Assembly: GCA_011037195.1 (NCBI GenBank)
Contig: JAAEAF010003801.1
Coordinates: 88,760 to 152,759 of the forward strand
Source: Triatoma infestans
Taxonomy: Eukaryota > Arthropoda > Insecta > Hemiptera > Reduviidae
DNA: 64,000 nt
Direction: 5' to 3'
Part shown: one piece after another, positions 35,986 through 47,638 of the stretch
How positions within the stretch are numbered: the stretch's first letter is position 1
Layout: each line of letters begins with the position of its first letter
Program-made: the position numbers and the translations under genes
The notes under the pieces: model-generated
Told to the model about the DNA's origin: nothing
The model's database searches: none
What the model saw: the letters and a program-made list of their open reading frames with translations, nothing else

Positions 35986-37621
35986 TACTTTCTCTTACTA
36001 ATTAGTAAGCGGAAGTATTGCGATCGTACCAGATTTTTGAAATTGAGTTTTCCACGGAAATAAATGTTTTGGGGACCTCAAAATATGAAAAAAATGTTTG
36101 TAGCCAATTGTCTTTATGTATTTATGTATGTATGTATGTGTATATGTGTGTGTGTGTGTGTGTGTCGCAGGTATCTCGAACTTTGTAATCAATCAATTTA
36201 GACACTACCATCTCATCAGTCACGAAGATTTCAGGCAAAATCCATCAACCGGAAGTGCAACTTTACTGAATGTTTTTTTTCCCCAGTTTTTCGTGATTTT
36301 TCTCGAATACGTTTTAACGATTTTCTTTAAACTTCGTATACTATCTACACACGCACACAACACACACAGACATATATATATCACTTTTATTTGCAATATT
36401 TGCCCAGGATGGTTGATTTTTGGGGGTTCTGAGAGGAATAGTTCCGCTATGCTTTCCTCCAAAGTAAGAATTTCTCAAAATTTTTCCAATCTGCTTCAGC
36501 ATATATATGGCTATAGTATATATATTTATTTGCTTTTGGGGAAATCCCCATACAAAAGAGTCAGGCTACATTTCAGCATATTTACATAAGATCTTAAATT
36601 AGTAAATTAATACGTACAAGTAAAGAGACAGTGAAGGTAGAATAGCATCAGTTCTATTATAGATAACTAAAAGTTAATAACTAATAGCACAACAAAAACT
36701 ACAACCCTAAAATTTAAAATAAACTAAAGATACAACTTAGAAGAATAAAGGAAAATACAAAAAAAATGAACGAAAAATTACTAATTTCTGACAATATAAG
36801 TAAATGATGATAATAAGTAAGATAAGAAAATGATGAGAAGCATTATAAAAGGTGCAATATAATTACAAAAACGTGTATCAAAATGAAAATAAAAAATAAA
36901 AAGCAACTTGCATGAGAAGGCGAAAGGAGAAGTCAGGGTACTTCGCAGTTATAAGTTTTAACAGTAAATATTTATAATTATACGTAAATAAAAATTCTGA
37001 AAGAATATATTCTAATTTAATTATCACGTTCAATAATAATAACAGAGTGACTTAATGATAGAGATATTAATGAAGTTTCTATTGATTATGTATTTATTCA
37101 CTTATAATAAAAGATCTAACTTTAAGGCAATTAGTAATGTAGTAGTAGAGATTCCTTATTTGGGAGTTACTGTTTGAAGAAAGTATAGTGGGAAACTGGT
37201 CTATATTACATACATAATATTAAGACAATTACAGACATCGGTTGAATTCCAAATTTGAAGTGATTAAGCGATCTTACAAAATAAGTTTTGAATTTTTTCG
37301 AATGTTTTCGAAAACCGATACAATGTTTTCATTAAATGTGGAATGCTTGCTGCAGTGCAAACACGTGGATAGAAACTTGTCACTTGTATTTGAAACATTT
37401 TTTTCAGTAAAAAGTGATTTTTGAGGGAGCTTTGTTGATTTTTACATAGAGCGCTCCACATAAGGCCGCACAGGTATACAAGTAAAATCACTACCACCAT
37501 TTTTATGGCCACCCCAAATAAATATTGTAATGTTGAAAATTTTAAAAAAGTTTCTCGATTAAATTGTATTAATTAGAGTAAGAGAAGGTCGTGTGAGTGT
37601 TTCACAGCAGATTTTTTTTCT
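35986..37621 (+). repeat. K1 repeat, head-to-tail with the previous copy, split by an insert
   Basis: Starts ACTTTCTCTTACTAATTAGT (35987) right after the T-run of the previous copy. It carries GTTTTCCACGGAAATAAATG, a GT run, CATCTCATCAGTCACGAAGA and ACCGGAAGTG (36248), and continues to about 36475. It resumes at ~37205 with GAATTCCAAATTTGAAGTGA. The right end is GAGTAAGAGAAGGT (37576), then GTGTGAGTGTTTCACAGC and a T-run. Confidence 0.88.
36478..37195. other. About 700 bp of unidentified AT-rich DNA inserted in K1
   Basis: This separates the two halves of a K1 copy. A/T-rich, no frame. It contains ggggaaatccccat near 36538-36551, a small palindrome. No inverted termini were confirmed, so it may be an unknown insert or a diverged part of K1. 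Confidence 0.4.
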
Positions 37622-39659
37622 ACTCGTAAATTATATGTTTTTTAATAAATTGTACCATTACTCAACAAACAGTGTAATTTATTGGGTTTTAAAAAATAAT
37701 TTGCTTCTAATACTATAAATAAATAAATATACATATATATATAGAAATCTATTAGTTCTCTCATATATAAATAAGGATAAGAATGAAGCCTTAAAAGAAT
37801 TGGAGAGTGTTTATCTTTTTAATTAGCTTTTCAAATAAAGTACAATCTTAGTTAATTAAATGTTTTTAATGAGCCCTAGTACTTCATTAATTTAAGATTT
37901 AATTTATTAAGTAATACCTAGTTTATTTTTTTTTTATCTCTAACAGTTATTACTACAGAGGAGGGGAAAAAAAATTAAATCAAAAATTAAAATTCATTGG
38001 AGTAATGCTAATCTCCACTAACAACATGCCCATAATTAAATGTTTATAATTTAAACAAGTTTTACTATTTCTTACAGGTTAGATTAGTTTAATTTTAGGT
38101 AGTCGCTGTGATCTCTAGATATCTAGTGTAATACCTCCTTCTAGTTAGAATACGTTATTTTGTCCTGCAGTTCTAATCAGGCTCATCACGCCGGATAGTA
38201 CAGAGCTTGCGCATGAACGAAGACAGCTGAAGGTACTACGAGTTGACTACATCAGTGCAGCCAGACCTACTCACATTAGCCCAAAATATACACCGGCTTC
38301 TCTAATGACTCGAGACAGGATCATAAATTGGCGCTTTGCAGGTCCAAAATAAAACATGATTTAGTGATATGTGAACAAATCAACACTTTCTATAGTTTTA
38401 CCCTAAAGCATTCGTCACAATAGAGGTCAGAATAAACCTTATTAAAGATCTATGCCTGTATTGTACTGAACCATCCACGTTCCTAATGGATGAAACCTAA
38501 TAAGGCAGCCGTTCTCAACCGTGGGTCATATGGCCTCTGAGGACCCCAGAATATTCTGAGGGGACCAAGTTAAAATCGCGTAAATGTGGGGACATGGCAC
38601 GAGATGACAAGCGGTTATAGAAGAAAGAAATCTGTTGCTAGTGGATTTGCAGTAAGCCATATCCACAGGTAGTTGACAGAAAAACATAAAAATATAATAA
38701 TACAGGAATTTCGAAATTATGCAGCGGTCCATGTGCCGCAAAACTCCTCCAGCATTTTCTGCATAAATCTGCTGCCGCGCGAATACTCTTAAATAACACT
38801 TTACTAGTCAATCACGAATACGCCTAAATGTAGTGAGAGAGGAGACATGAGATTATTCCTCAATTCAGTAGTACTGGATTTTGAAACTTGCTTCTGTTCA
38901 TCAGTCATAAGGATCAATGAAAAAAAAGTATTTTAATTCTGTAAATATAATTTTATGCATTTCTTGAGGTTGGTCAGTTCTATTTCGAAAATTTGACACG
39001 ATTCCTCTTTAGAAAGAAGAGGGGGAAAAAGAAAATGTATTTTTAAAGCAATTTAATACATAATCTGAATTTAATAAAATGGAGTGGATGGAATTTTCGC
39101 ATATGTTTTTCACGTTTGTTTGTTTTTTCTTTAAATCGATAAAGTCAATAGTTTATAAATGCGCATATAAATCAATAATTATTTTCAAACAGCGAAGATT
39201 ATTGCTTAATTTTAAATAAGATCAACATATAAATTTTTCCAATCAAAGCAAAAAGCAATACTGAATATAGTGCTCTAGAAATATAAGTAAGAGATATGTT
39301 CCCAGTCGAATGTATTTCAATTTCCCTAACAGAACTACTTTGTAAAAGGAAAAGGAAAATCGAAGTTTGTGGTGAATAATAATATAGGGAGATTTTCATA
39401 CATTTCTTTCTTTGCCAGATATTCATCTTGCATTGAAGGGGGTATTTCTTGATTAAAATATCTGTGAGATAAAAAGGAAACTCGTAACCAGATTCTGTAT
39501 GACTACGAGAACGTTTTTGTGTGGGGTGGTTTCAACAAACTGCTAGGTTTATTGTGATTTAGGTTAGTTAATTATAACCGGTTATTTTTCTTTTCTCTCC
39601 CTGGAGTCCTTTCATTCAACTATCAGGTCCAGGGTCCAAATTTTGTTACGTAATTAGGC
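37622..39659. other. Non-coding stretch with a possible hAT-type MITE end
   Basis: At 38506 CAGCCGTTCTCAACCGTGGG resembles the terminus of hAT elements (CAGNGNTTCTCAACC). No matching second end was found. The rest is AT-rich; 38160-38350 is somewhat richer in GC and unidentified. Confidence 0.3.
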
Positions 39660-39925
39660 ACTAAATAATACTTAAATTCCACATGAAGTTTAAAGAAATT
39701 CGTTTGAGCTATTTTTGAGAAAATCGTAGAAAAGTGAAAAAGAAAAAACCTTCAGTAAAGTGGTACTTCCGGTTGATGAATTTTGACAGATAATTTACTG
39801 TCGGATCCCATGGTGATACCTAAACGGAATATCAAATTGGAACTTTCTGCGATTTTTCGTTTTTGAGCTATAATGTTTACATACATACATACACAGAAGC
39901 ACACACACATACAGAGCTACTGTAC
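39660..39925 (-). repeat. K1 repeat, first internal unit, minus strand
   Basis: Reads AGTTTAAAGAAATTCGTTTG, AAGTGGTACTTCCGGTTGAT, GGTGATACCTAAACGGAATA and TTCGTTTTTGAGCTATAATG, with an ACAC-rich stretch at the end. Flanked by unrelated sequence (39930-40150), including ctgcagccgggattggcacc. Confidence 0.85.
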
Positions 39926-40154
39926 TTAGGAGCTACTGTTACTCTTGGAAGAGTGGGCCTGCAGCCGGGATTGGCACCCGGCACTTGTGTAAATAGGAAG
40001 AATGATCGTTGACTGTTGTAAGTTTGTTGAATGTGGATTAGGTTTTAAATTTTTAATAATGCAATATAGATTAGCTATGATTTTGAAAAAAATTGACTAG
40101 AATAAATAAGTGCAGTAGGTGGTGCAAGGAACCTTAGTTGTTGTGCACCAACAA

Positions 40155-40213
40155 AAAAAAAAAAATTTACACGATTACAATTACTTCCTCTTACTAGGAG
40201 TAAGAGAAAGTAA
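40155..40213 (-). repeat. K1 left-end fragment, minus strand
   Basis: Ends TTACTTCCTCTTACTAGGAG followed by TAAGAGAAAGT. This is an exact example of the left-end inverted structure: CTCTTACT, three bases, AGTAAGAG. Confidence 0.85.
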
Positions 40214-40240
40214 TAAAAAAAAGTAAATAAATAAACATAG

Positions 40241-40351
40241 AGAGACCACTTCAAGGGACCTCAAAACGTCTTATTTTCGGTGAAAACTCGAAATATATTG
40301 AAAATTTGACACGATACAATACTTCCTCTTATTGTGAACAAGAGAAAGTAA
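40241..40351 (-). repeat. K1 left-end fragment, minus strand, adjacent copy
   Basis: Reads GGGACCTCAAAACGTCTTAT, TCGGTGAAAACTCGAAATAT, ATACTTCCTCTTATTGTGAA and CAAGAGAAAGTA. It is a second left end in the same orientation 28 bases from the previous one. Confidence 0.85.
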
Positions 40352-40839
40352 AAATATATTCGATTTTCTTTTACTGCTGTTAATATATGACAAATTTATA
40401 TATTGAGTTTATATGCTGGTCTGGTAGGCACCCTTTGAGTCAGGTAGTAATTTCCACGGATATCAAACACAGATTGTGCCCCGATGCACAGTTTACATAC
40501 CAAAGTACATTTCACTGAAAGGAGTTAAACACTTAGTGTTTAAACTGAACTCCGCGTTTTGTGCACTCTATTGGTTTTTTATGATCATACTGGTAATGTT
40601 AGGGATGCACTCTTGAAAATGGGTGAAAACGTTCAAAATCAGATGACCAATATAATATGAAAGAGGCTTCATTGAAGAGATATCTTTTTTTTTTACCTTC
40701 CAGAGTCTGATGATATCTTTACTGGGATCTGAAAAAAATAAAGCTTTTTAATGGACAATAAGCTCTGCCATAGGCCTAAGTTTTGGACTGTACAATTGAT
40801 CCTAGGCACATCCCGCCTAGTTCACTAATGGATTTATAT
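40352..40839. other. Non-coding stretch before the LINE
   Basis: No feature certain. It may include decayed LINE sequence upstream of the recognisable reverse-transcriptase motif. Confidence 0.35.
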
Positions 40840-42400
40840 TTTTATGTTATTCCTCTGCAGACGATGTTGTATTGATCTTCTCTGACAAACCGATTTTTCT
40901 CGAAAGGAATATTAACAAAGTTTCTGCGTATTGTGATAAGTGGAACCTAACACCAAATTTAAATACATCAAAAATAATGATTTTTCCGTAAAGGAGGCAG
41001 ACATGCTGCTCCCTAGAAATGCCTTTAAAAAACCCAGATATATTTCGAAATAAATATCTCGGCGTTATTATGACACCTTGACACCTTGTGTTGCTTTCCG
41101 TCCTCATCTTAAGGAAAAAATTTCTTCGGCAAAGCACGGTCTAAACAGAGTTTGGTCTAATTTTATTCTTAGGAAAAAAATTTTCTATTAGGGCCAAGTA
41201 TCAAGTTTTTAATTGCATCTCGCGTGCAGTGGTATGCTATGCAGCTCAGGTTTGGGGCTTCCAGTCTTATAATTGCCTTGAAAAATTCCGTAGATTTTTC
41301 CTTACAAAATTGTTAGCTCTGCCAACTCCTTCTCCTAATTGTTCTCCTTAATTTAGAAACAGATTTCGATCACTTTGAACCCTTCAGTCTTTATTTGCAT
41401 TTAAAGTATTGTTCTCGTATTCTATCTTTGGACGACTAATGTTTGCCTAAAATTGTCGCGAAAGAGGTAAGAAGGAAAAAAGCAAAAGGTTCAAACACTG
41501 GTTATCTCTGTCTCATCACTATTCTCGGGATTTTACCCCTTCATCAGATAATTTTTCTATCTGGTTTTGTCAGCTATCCAAACTTCCGTCCTTAATCCGA
41601 GCTGCTCGCGTGGAGGAGTCTTGTTAGCCGTGCCATTGAGTCTGGCCGTTTTCAACTATACAGAGCTCTTATTTCAGATCACAACAGTTTTGGCACAAAC
41701 GATGTCATTAAAAATTTGTGTTTCGTGGAATTCCGATGGCTAATTATAAATTGCGAGGAGAGATGCTTTATCTTAATTATAAGCCGAGAGGAGGAAAGTG
41801 ATCCTGATAAAGAAAGGTGCTCACTTTGTAACTTTAATTGCAGAAAGGATCTTTACTATTTTTTAGGTGAATGTCCTGTACTGGCCGAACTCCGTGTGTT
41901 ACATTTGGGCGAACCGTCCCTCTCTACGCAAAAAATTATTTTTTTTTTTTGACCTGCCAGATTAATGGTTGCCCCTTAATATCTTACGCCCGCCATGCTT
42001 GAAAAGTCAAATATGAAAGGTTGTCAGATCTCCTCTGACATTTCCAATTTTTTTATCTATTTATTTGTTTTTATTTTATTTTATTTTTTTTTGAGAAATT
42101 TCTGAGCTTTCATAAATTTATTTATTTATAATTCAGGCTATAATTTTTTTTTTAAAGTGTACCTTTTCGTTTTTAGTATAATATCATGTTCTTTCTTTGT
42201 GTGTTCCTTTCTGTAATAGTTGTAGTTATTTCCAATCACCCCCTTAAGTGTTATATCATTTATTCTTCTTTTTTATTGTAATTTTTCTTTTTGTGATCAA
42301 TTTTTTCCCCACGTTTTCCTCAATACAATTTATGTTTTACAATTTTGTCTAAAGTGGTAACTCTGGCAGACGGCGTTACGCCAAGCCTTTATTTATATAT
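40840..42400 (+). mobile_element. LINE remnant: reverse-transcriptase end to 3' UTR, heavily mutated
   Basis: At 40854 the reading SADDVVLIFSDKPIFL has the catalytic Asp pair (40860-40865) of a LINE reverse transcriptase; the usual aromatic residue before Ala is Ser. It continues CDKWNLTPNLNTSKIMIF, then NKYLGVI after a frame change. At 41220-41320 it reads CYAAQVWGFQSYNCLEKFRR and LLALPTPSPNC, typical of the thumb and C-terminal part. At 41817-41880 a finger CSLCNFNCRKDLYYFLGEC has Tyr in place of the expected His. The 3' UTR has GGTAACTCTGGCAGACGGCG and ends near 42400 before an ATT run. Many stops and shifts; inactive. Similar in layout to the 7229 element. Confidence 0.85.
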
Positions 42401-42407
42401 TTTTTTG

Positions 42408-42411
42408 TAAA

Positions 42412-42442
<31 letters not shown>

Positions 42443-42490
42443 TATATTATTATTATTATTATTATTATTATAATTATTTATTATTATGTT
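42408..42490. repeat. Microsatellite (ATT)n, interrupted
   Basis: Follows the LINE 3' end and may derive from its tail. Confidence 0.9.
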
Positions 42491-42879
42491 GTTCTAAATT
42501 TAATAATAATAATAAAGGATAAAATTCTTCTTATTTAATCATATTTATTTTTTCTAATTTTCTTAATATTATTAGTCTTTTTATTACATTACATGGTAAT
42601 TTTATTAAAGCTACATTCCTTACATTGGCTTTTTCCTAGATTATATAATTTTATGACTTTTCCCGCATATAAAAGAGAAAATTAAATTAAATTAATAAGG
42701 TTTTATTTTCTTTCTTTCCTCTGTGGTATGTTCAGTATTTTTTATTTTTTTATTTTTTATTATTATTAGTTTCTCTTACAAAAAGTGTTGCATCAACTTT
42801 TTTAAATAGAGTTTTAGAGAGATAGAGTTTTCGAAAAAGAGAGGAATTGTTTTATTTTTGAGATCACTTGAACAACATG
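42491..42879. other. AT-rich non-coding stretch
   Basis: Nothing recognised. Confidence 0.4.
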
Positions 42880-43110
42880 TAGGAAACGTTTCATCTTGGT
42901 ATTCAAAAAAAAAAAAAAAGCTGCATCACACAAAGCTGAAAAACCTTTCGAATCCATTTATGGAAACCACTAGAGGAATGACACTAATGTTACGAATAAA
43001 ATCCGTCACCGGAAGTGCGAGTTTTCTGGAAAGTGTGGTTATTGTTTAAGTTTTCTCGAAAACAACTTCATCGATTTTTCTTTAAACTTGGTTGATCGTG
43101 GATATTGTTT
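42880..43110 (+). repeat. K1 repeat fragment, first internal unit
   Basis: Reads AATCCGTCACCGGAAGTGCG (ACCGGAAGTG at 43008), AAGTTTTCTCGAAAACAACT and TCGATTTTTCTTTAAACTTG. The preceding ~120 bp is a weaker match to the left part. Confidence 0.8.
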
Positions 43111-44614
43111 AAAGAGTTCTGCGCACTCTTTAACTAAGTGTCTTATCATTCGGACTTCATGCTAGGGAAGGGATTAGCCCTTAGGTTTTTTCTTTCCAGG
43201 AACCTCTATTGCTCGCTGCCCGTTGATGATCAGTGTTGTTTGCATCTCGGAAGCCTGGGTGCACTGAGAATGCGCCTGGGGCACAAGTAGGTCTTTCTCT
43301 TCGCAGTACACTATCTCTTAAAGAAAAAAAATTGAGAGCCTCCTTCAGGAAATTAGAAATACAGAATGAATCCCATCTGTCTCCTTCCTTAGTAACCTTG
43401 TTTTTCATACTAACTTTCCTTCATATTAAAAACGCCAGAACGTGCTAAAGCGAGTGACATTTCGGATCCTACGTTTGGCACCAAATTGCAAGCGCCAAAG
43501 CTGCTGAGCTTGTTCGCTTTCTGATCTCATTTCCTAAAGAGTGAATTCGCTGAACACGCATACTACTGTAGTAGATGTTTCCTTAAAGGATAATGCTTTG
43601 TGACTAAAGGCAGTGATCTTCCTTAACTCGTTTTTCTGTTTGCCAAGGAGATTAGTTGTTCAGATCTTTGCTAGACCCTTCAGGATAATCTTGGATAATC
43701 TCTGCACCGGTTGTATTCCTCCAAAAGACTTATGACTTAGTTAGAAACAGGGAATTGTTAGTCGATGTGATAACTCTTGATTATATTTTTAAATATGTCT
43801 TCTATTTTCTTGGGTTGTCTTGTACACAATTTTCAGCGCTCTTTCTCTCTCTCTCTATCGTAGGGAAGGGGAAGATACGGGCGGAGCTTGTTGAGTACTA
43901 TGAGTAATGTGTCACTGTCGTTGTAATTTGGGGATTAGGGCGTGTGAACTCAGTGACGTGGTTGAGGGTGTATCCTTGACAAATCGTGAATGTGAAGGCT
44001 TGGCTGATCAAATAGGCGTACAAATTTGGCGACCTAACAGCCACATGATTGCAATAACCGCTTTCGCTATTTCGTATAGCTTAGTAAATATTTAATGTTT
44101 ACATTATTGTATGATGCTGTTAAGACATTTGCAAAGTTTCTAAATATTAATGTTTTTATAAATTAACGGCCATTTATCTAAAAGGACATATAACCTCTTT
44201 TCAAGCTGCTTAAAAGTAACCTAAATTTATATTATATAAGTGAACTGGTACGGAAACTACAAATTCTAATCTAGGAAGGTAACTTTTTTTCTTCATTAAC
44301 TCTGTTTTCTACGACTGCTGGCGCCCTCTTTGGCTATTGAAACTAATAGTCATATTTCTCACCCCGACTCTATTCGTTTTTCGTTTTCCAATTAACTACC
44401 ACCTGGATCCTCCCGTTTTATGTAGATTGCGGTCCTGAGGAATATTTTGGGACGATAATAAAAGTCAAACAAAACTCTGCCATTTTTGTTCCTTGTTTAA
44501 TCTCTCGCTCATGTTGCTCTCGCCTTATGTCGATGAAGAAGAATGAATCTTTTGCTGCAATTATTGCTTCGCGCTCAAAAATGTTTAAAAGTGTGTGAAA
44601 AGAAAACTAATCGA
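43111..44614. other. Non-coding stretch with unidentified open frames
   Basis: At 43180-43450 frames are open on both strands, and the plus-strand reading NLYCSLPVDDQCCLHLGSLG is the more protein-like, but I recognise no family. 43900-44100 also has a short frame without a motif. Confidence 0.35.
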
Positions 44615-44675
44615 TTATACAGATGTGAGAATTGCAATAAGTGAGAGTCATCTGTTTCGCACCAGATTTTTAAAC
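44615..44675 (+). repeat. K1 right-end fragment
   Basis: Reads AATTGCAATAAGTGAGAGTC, then TCTGTTTCGCACCAGATTTT. This is a degraded right terminus. Confidence 0.6.
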
Positions 44676-46419
44676 CAATATATGAAGTGCATTTAACTTT
44701 ATTTGATATAAAATATAATGAATAGAAGTGTTTATTTAAAGTAAAAGTATTATAGTGTTAGTGCGCCACTATAATGGTGCAATAAAGAGCCCTAAGTTTG
44801 TGTGTGTGTGTATGTGCTTTTATCCATATGTATATATATACATGTCTGTATGTGTATGTGACTGTGCAGAGGCGGTTAGTGGTGCCGACCTGCTAAAGGA
44901 TATTGTAGGTCGCTCGATACCCTTCTCTTTGCCTGCCTAAATCTGCCACGCCTTCCTACATTGCTGGCAGCGTTGAAACCCACATTGGGTGGTGAGATGG
45001 GTACTATGTGGTGGCCTCCCTTAATGAAAAGACGGCAACGGTAAACCCTCATCTTCCTTGTTTACCAAAATCTATATACTGAAAGACTGGAGAAAAGATA
45101 GCAGGCTTGTTTTTGGTTAAAAATAAATTAAAAATAAATAATAAAAAAAGGAAAAAAAAAAAAGATAGAATGAAGGAACCATATGATAAAAAATAGAATT
45201 TCAAAAGAGTTTTTTTTTTTATTTACATAAGGCTAAAAGATGTTGTATTCTTATCCAGTTTCATAACATTCTAAATGTTATATAACAACAATTGTTGTTT
45301 AGAAATATTGAAACAGTATCAAAAGTAAACTGAATCACTATTATATGAAAAAGTGACTTACTAACACCAACTTGAGGTATTTTGTCTGGTGAATTCGTAA
45401 GAAACTTGATCTGTTCTTTAAGCTTTTATTCTTAATGGTTTTATGACCTTTGTATTATAACTTCTTTTTCCTTAAGGCCGCCATTAGTTTGAGATTTTTT
45501 GCTCGCAGTTTTTTGTAGACTAGTTTTTAGACAGCAGATAAAAGACTTATCGTTTGCTTGCTTTTAAGACATCTTATCGTTTGCATGTAGAAGACTGAAA
45601 AGAAAATTTAACTCGTAGAAGACTGTTTTTATATATTAGCCTGAAAATATTAATGTTTTGAGGTATTGGTCTGTGCGAAAATGAACAAGCGTAAACTGCA
45701 AAAATACTTGCGAAAACTCCCAAGATGGTTTATAATTTGATATTGTCTTTAAGATAATATGGCCAGGTGACTTGATAAGAAGATTTCGGTTAAAAGTAGA
45801 GTAAGTACCTTAAGTTCCAGTTGCTTTCTTTCCTAGTAAGATTTCTTCTTGCAGTTTATCACTTCTCGCAAAGGTCTCCAATGATTTTCATTAAACTGTA
45901 TTAATTATTTTTATAGATAGGCTTCACTATCAAACCGGATCAGGTGTGGTTGAGCAGCGGTTAATAATTAATTTAATAAATATTAAATATACATACATAT
46001 TATATATAAACAGACCGAAATCGACCATACTCGATGGGGTATAGTAAATTATATTATTCACTTGATTTTAATGCTGCACTAGACAGCTTTGCTGTAAATT
46101 TCCATTTTAGGATGATACTCACCCCCCCTCCTAGTTTCAAGTATAATTAAATGTTAACAAAATCCAATTTTAATTAAATTTTTCTCTTTGTCATAAGAAT
46201 TATGACATATGAGGATTTCATACATTTAAAAAAAAAATTAATTTCAATTAGATGTTAATTAAAAAACCATTCTATTTATCACATAATAAAACGTTTGATC
46301 AATACTTTAGCTACAGAAATTCTTTTCATCGTACTTCTATTGGAGGAAATATCCTTAATTGCCGGATTTACGAATTTGAATTTTTATTTTAGAGCGTTCT
46401 CTCAAAATAATGTCTTGTG
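44676..46419. other. Non-coding stretch with microsatellites
   Basis: GT and TATG runs at 44798-44860. A GC-richer patch at 44870-45060 (ggcggttagtggtgccgacc, aagacggcaacggtaaaccc) looks like a transposon fragment but is unidentified. 45855-45900 is a weak K1 trace (CAATGATTTTCATTAAACTG). The rest is AT-rich. Confidence 0.35.
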
Positions 46420-46583
46420 TTTTCTGGCGTGCTTTACGCCCAATTACCGATCAGATTTTGTGGATGGAGGCGGTAGCAAATTTATTTAAATCCAAAGCTG
46501 AAACCTGGGAATCGAACCCAGTACCGCGCAATACGCCTCAGCTTTGCGGTCCGCATCTCTAATCACTCAGCAATCGTGGCGCC
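46420..46583 (-). mobile_element. tRNA-derived SINE of type B, minus strand
   Basis: Read on the minus strand from 46583: a tRNA-like head with TGAGTGATTAGAGATGCGG (A-box-like) and GGGTTCGATTCCC (B box; reverse complement at about 46509-46521), then a body with CCTCCATCCA. The 3' part is ATCGGTAATTGGGCGTAAAG and CACGCC. Length ~165 bp. RNA polymerase III boxes would drive transcription. The 3' end resembles that of the LINE ending at 56193. Confidence 0.85.
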
Positions 46584-47084
46584 TAAAGAGTGATTTCACA
46601 TTCATCAAATTCTATTAGAATTACAAAATTGCCATTATTGTATAATTGGGAATCGTGTGTGTTTCAGAAACGATTTTTTTAATATTTTTTTTTTTTTAAA
46701 TAAATTGCTTTTATGGAAATAGAATAACATAATTTTATTTCCGATGGCTTATACAATTAGGCATGCTATCTGCTAACGTTTCAGTAAAACTCATAATGTT
46801 AGGTAATATGATATTTGTAGGTTTGTTAGTAGTGAATGTATGGAATTGTTTAATTAACAATTATTTTCAGAATCTTTACTGGCTTCAAATTTCGTTCCAG
46901 ATCTGTTTTCTTCATGATTATCTATACGGTTTTAATTAAACAATATTGTTTAAAGTTATGTTTTAATAACTGAAACTGTTTTGTAATTATAAGGAGAATT
47001 GTTAACATCTTTTGATAATATATACAAACATCTAAGGGTAGCACCACTGAACTTATCCCTTTCCTCAAACATGTTACTCTATTT
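46584..47084. other. AT-rich non-coding stretch
   Basis: T- and A-runs only. Confidence 0.4.
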
Positions 47085-47340
47085 TCCAAACAGGAAGTTT
47101 CCATCAGTTGGAATCACTACTTTCTAAACGGTTTTCTTATTTTCTTATTGCGATTTTTGTCATAAAAATATATTTTCAATGATTATCTTTAAACATTACA
47201 CATTAAACTATCCAGTTACTTTTTTTAAACTTTGCATCCTAACTTTATTTGAACAAATTTTCCACGGAAAATGAAATTTTGGTGGGTTTTGGGAGCGCTG
47301 AAACGTTTTGCAATCTTCTAAAAATCGATTTCTATGCTAT
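47085..47340 (+). repeat. K1 repeat fragment, diverged
   Basis: Reads CAATGATTATCTTTAAACAT, TTATTTGAACAAATTTTCCA, CGGAAAATGAAATTTTGGTG and CTTCTAAAAATCGATTTC. It is one internal unit with many substitutions. Confidence 0.65.
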
Positions 47341-47550
47341 TGAATATATAATTTATTATGTCCGCATTGCTGAACGACATCAAAGAATTTATCATGCTTC
47401 TTTTGCTATTTTTTGATTGTTTTCTATTTCTCGATGGAATCAACCAGATATTAAAAGCAGCCGTAGCAAGTGCCATACCAAATGTCAAAAGCACCCAAGC
47501 GCACGTCATCTACACATCATCTCTTCTGTGACGCTCGCTGTAATGTATTG

Positions 47551-47638
47551 GAGCAAACTTAGTTTACACACTCTGTGAGTTACACAGTTACATATTGGTT
47601 AGTTACACACTCTGAGAGTGTGTAAACTAAGTTTGCTC
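47551..47638. repeat. Perfect 24-bp inverted repeat with 40-base loop
   Basis: 47551-47574 (gagcaaacttagtttacaca plus ctct) is the exact reverse complement of 47615-47638. The right arm is also the start of the dispersed repeat shared with 58228. The loop contains two GTTACACA-type direct repeats. Confidence 0.95.

Noticed and set aside
36116..36589. 157-codon open frame
   Set aside because: It lies entirely in a K1 copy, starts in a TATG/GT microsatellite and is not kept open in other K1 copies.
38506..38770. Complete hAT MITE
   Set aside because: Only one terminus is recognisable. No second inverted end or 8-bp duplication was found.
46420..46583. A genuine tRNA gene on the minus strand
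   Set aside because: Only A- and B-box-like parts fit. The acceptor stem does not close, and a SINE body and second copy at 57 kb follow.
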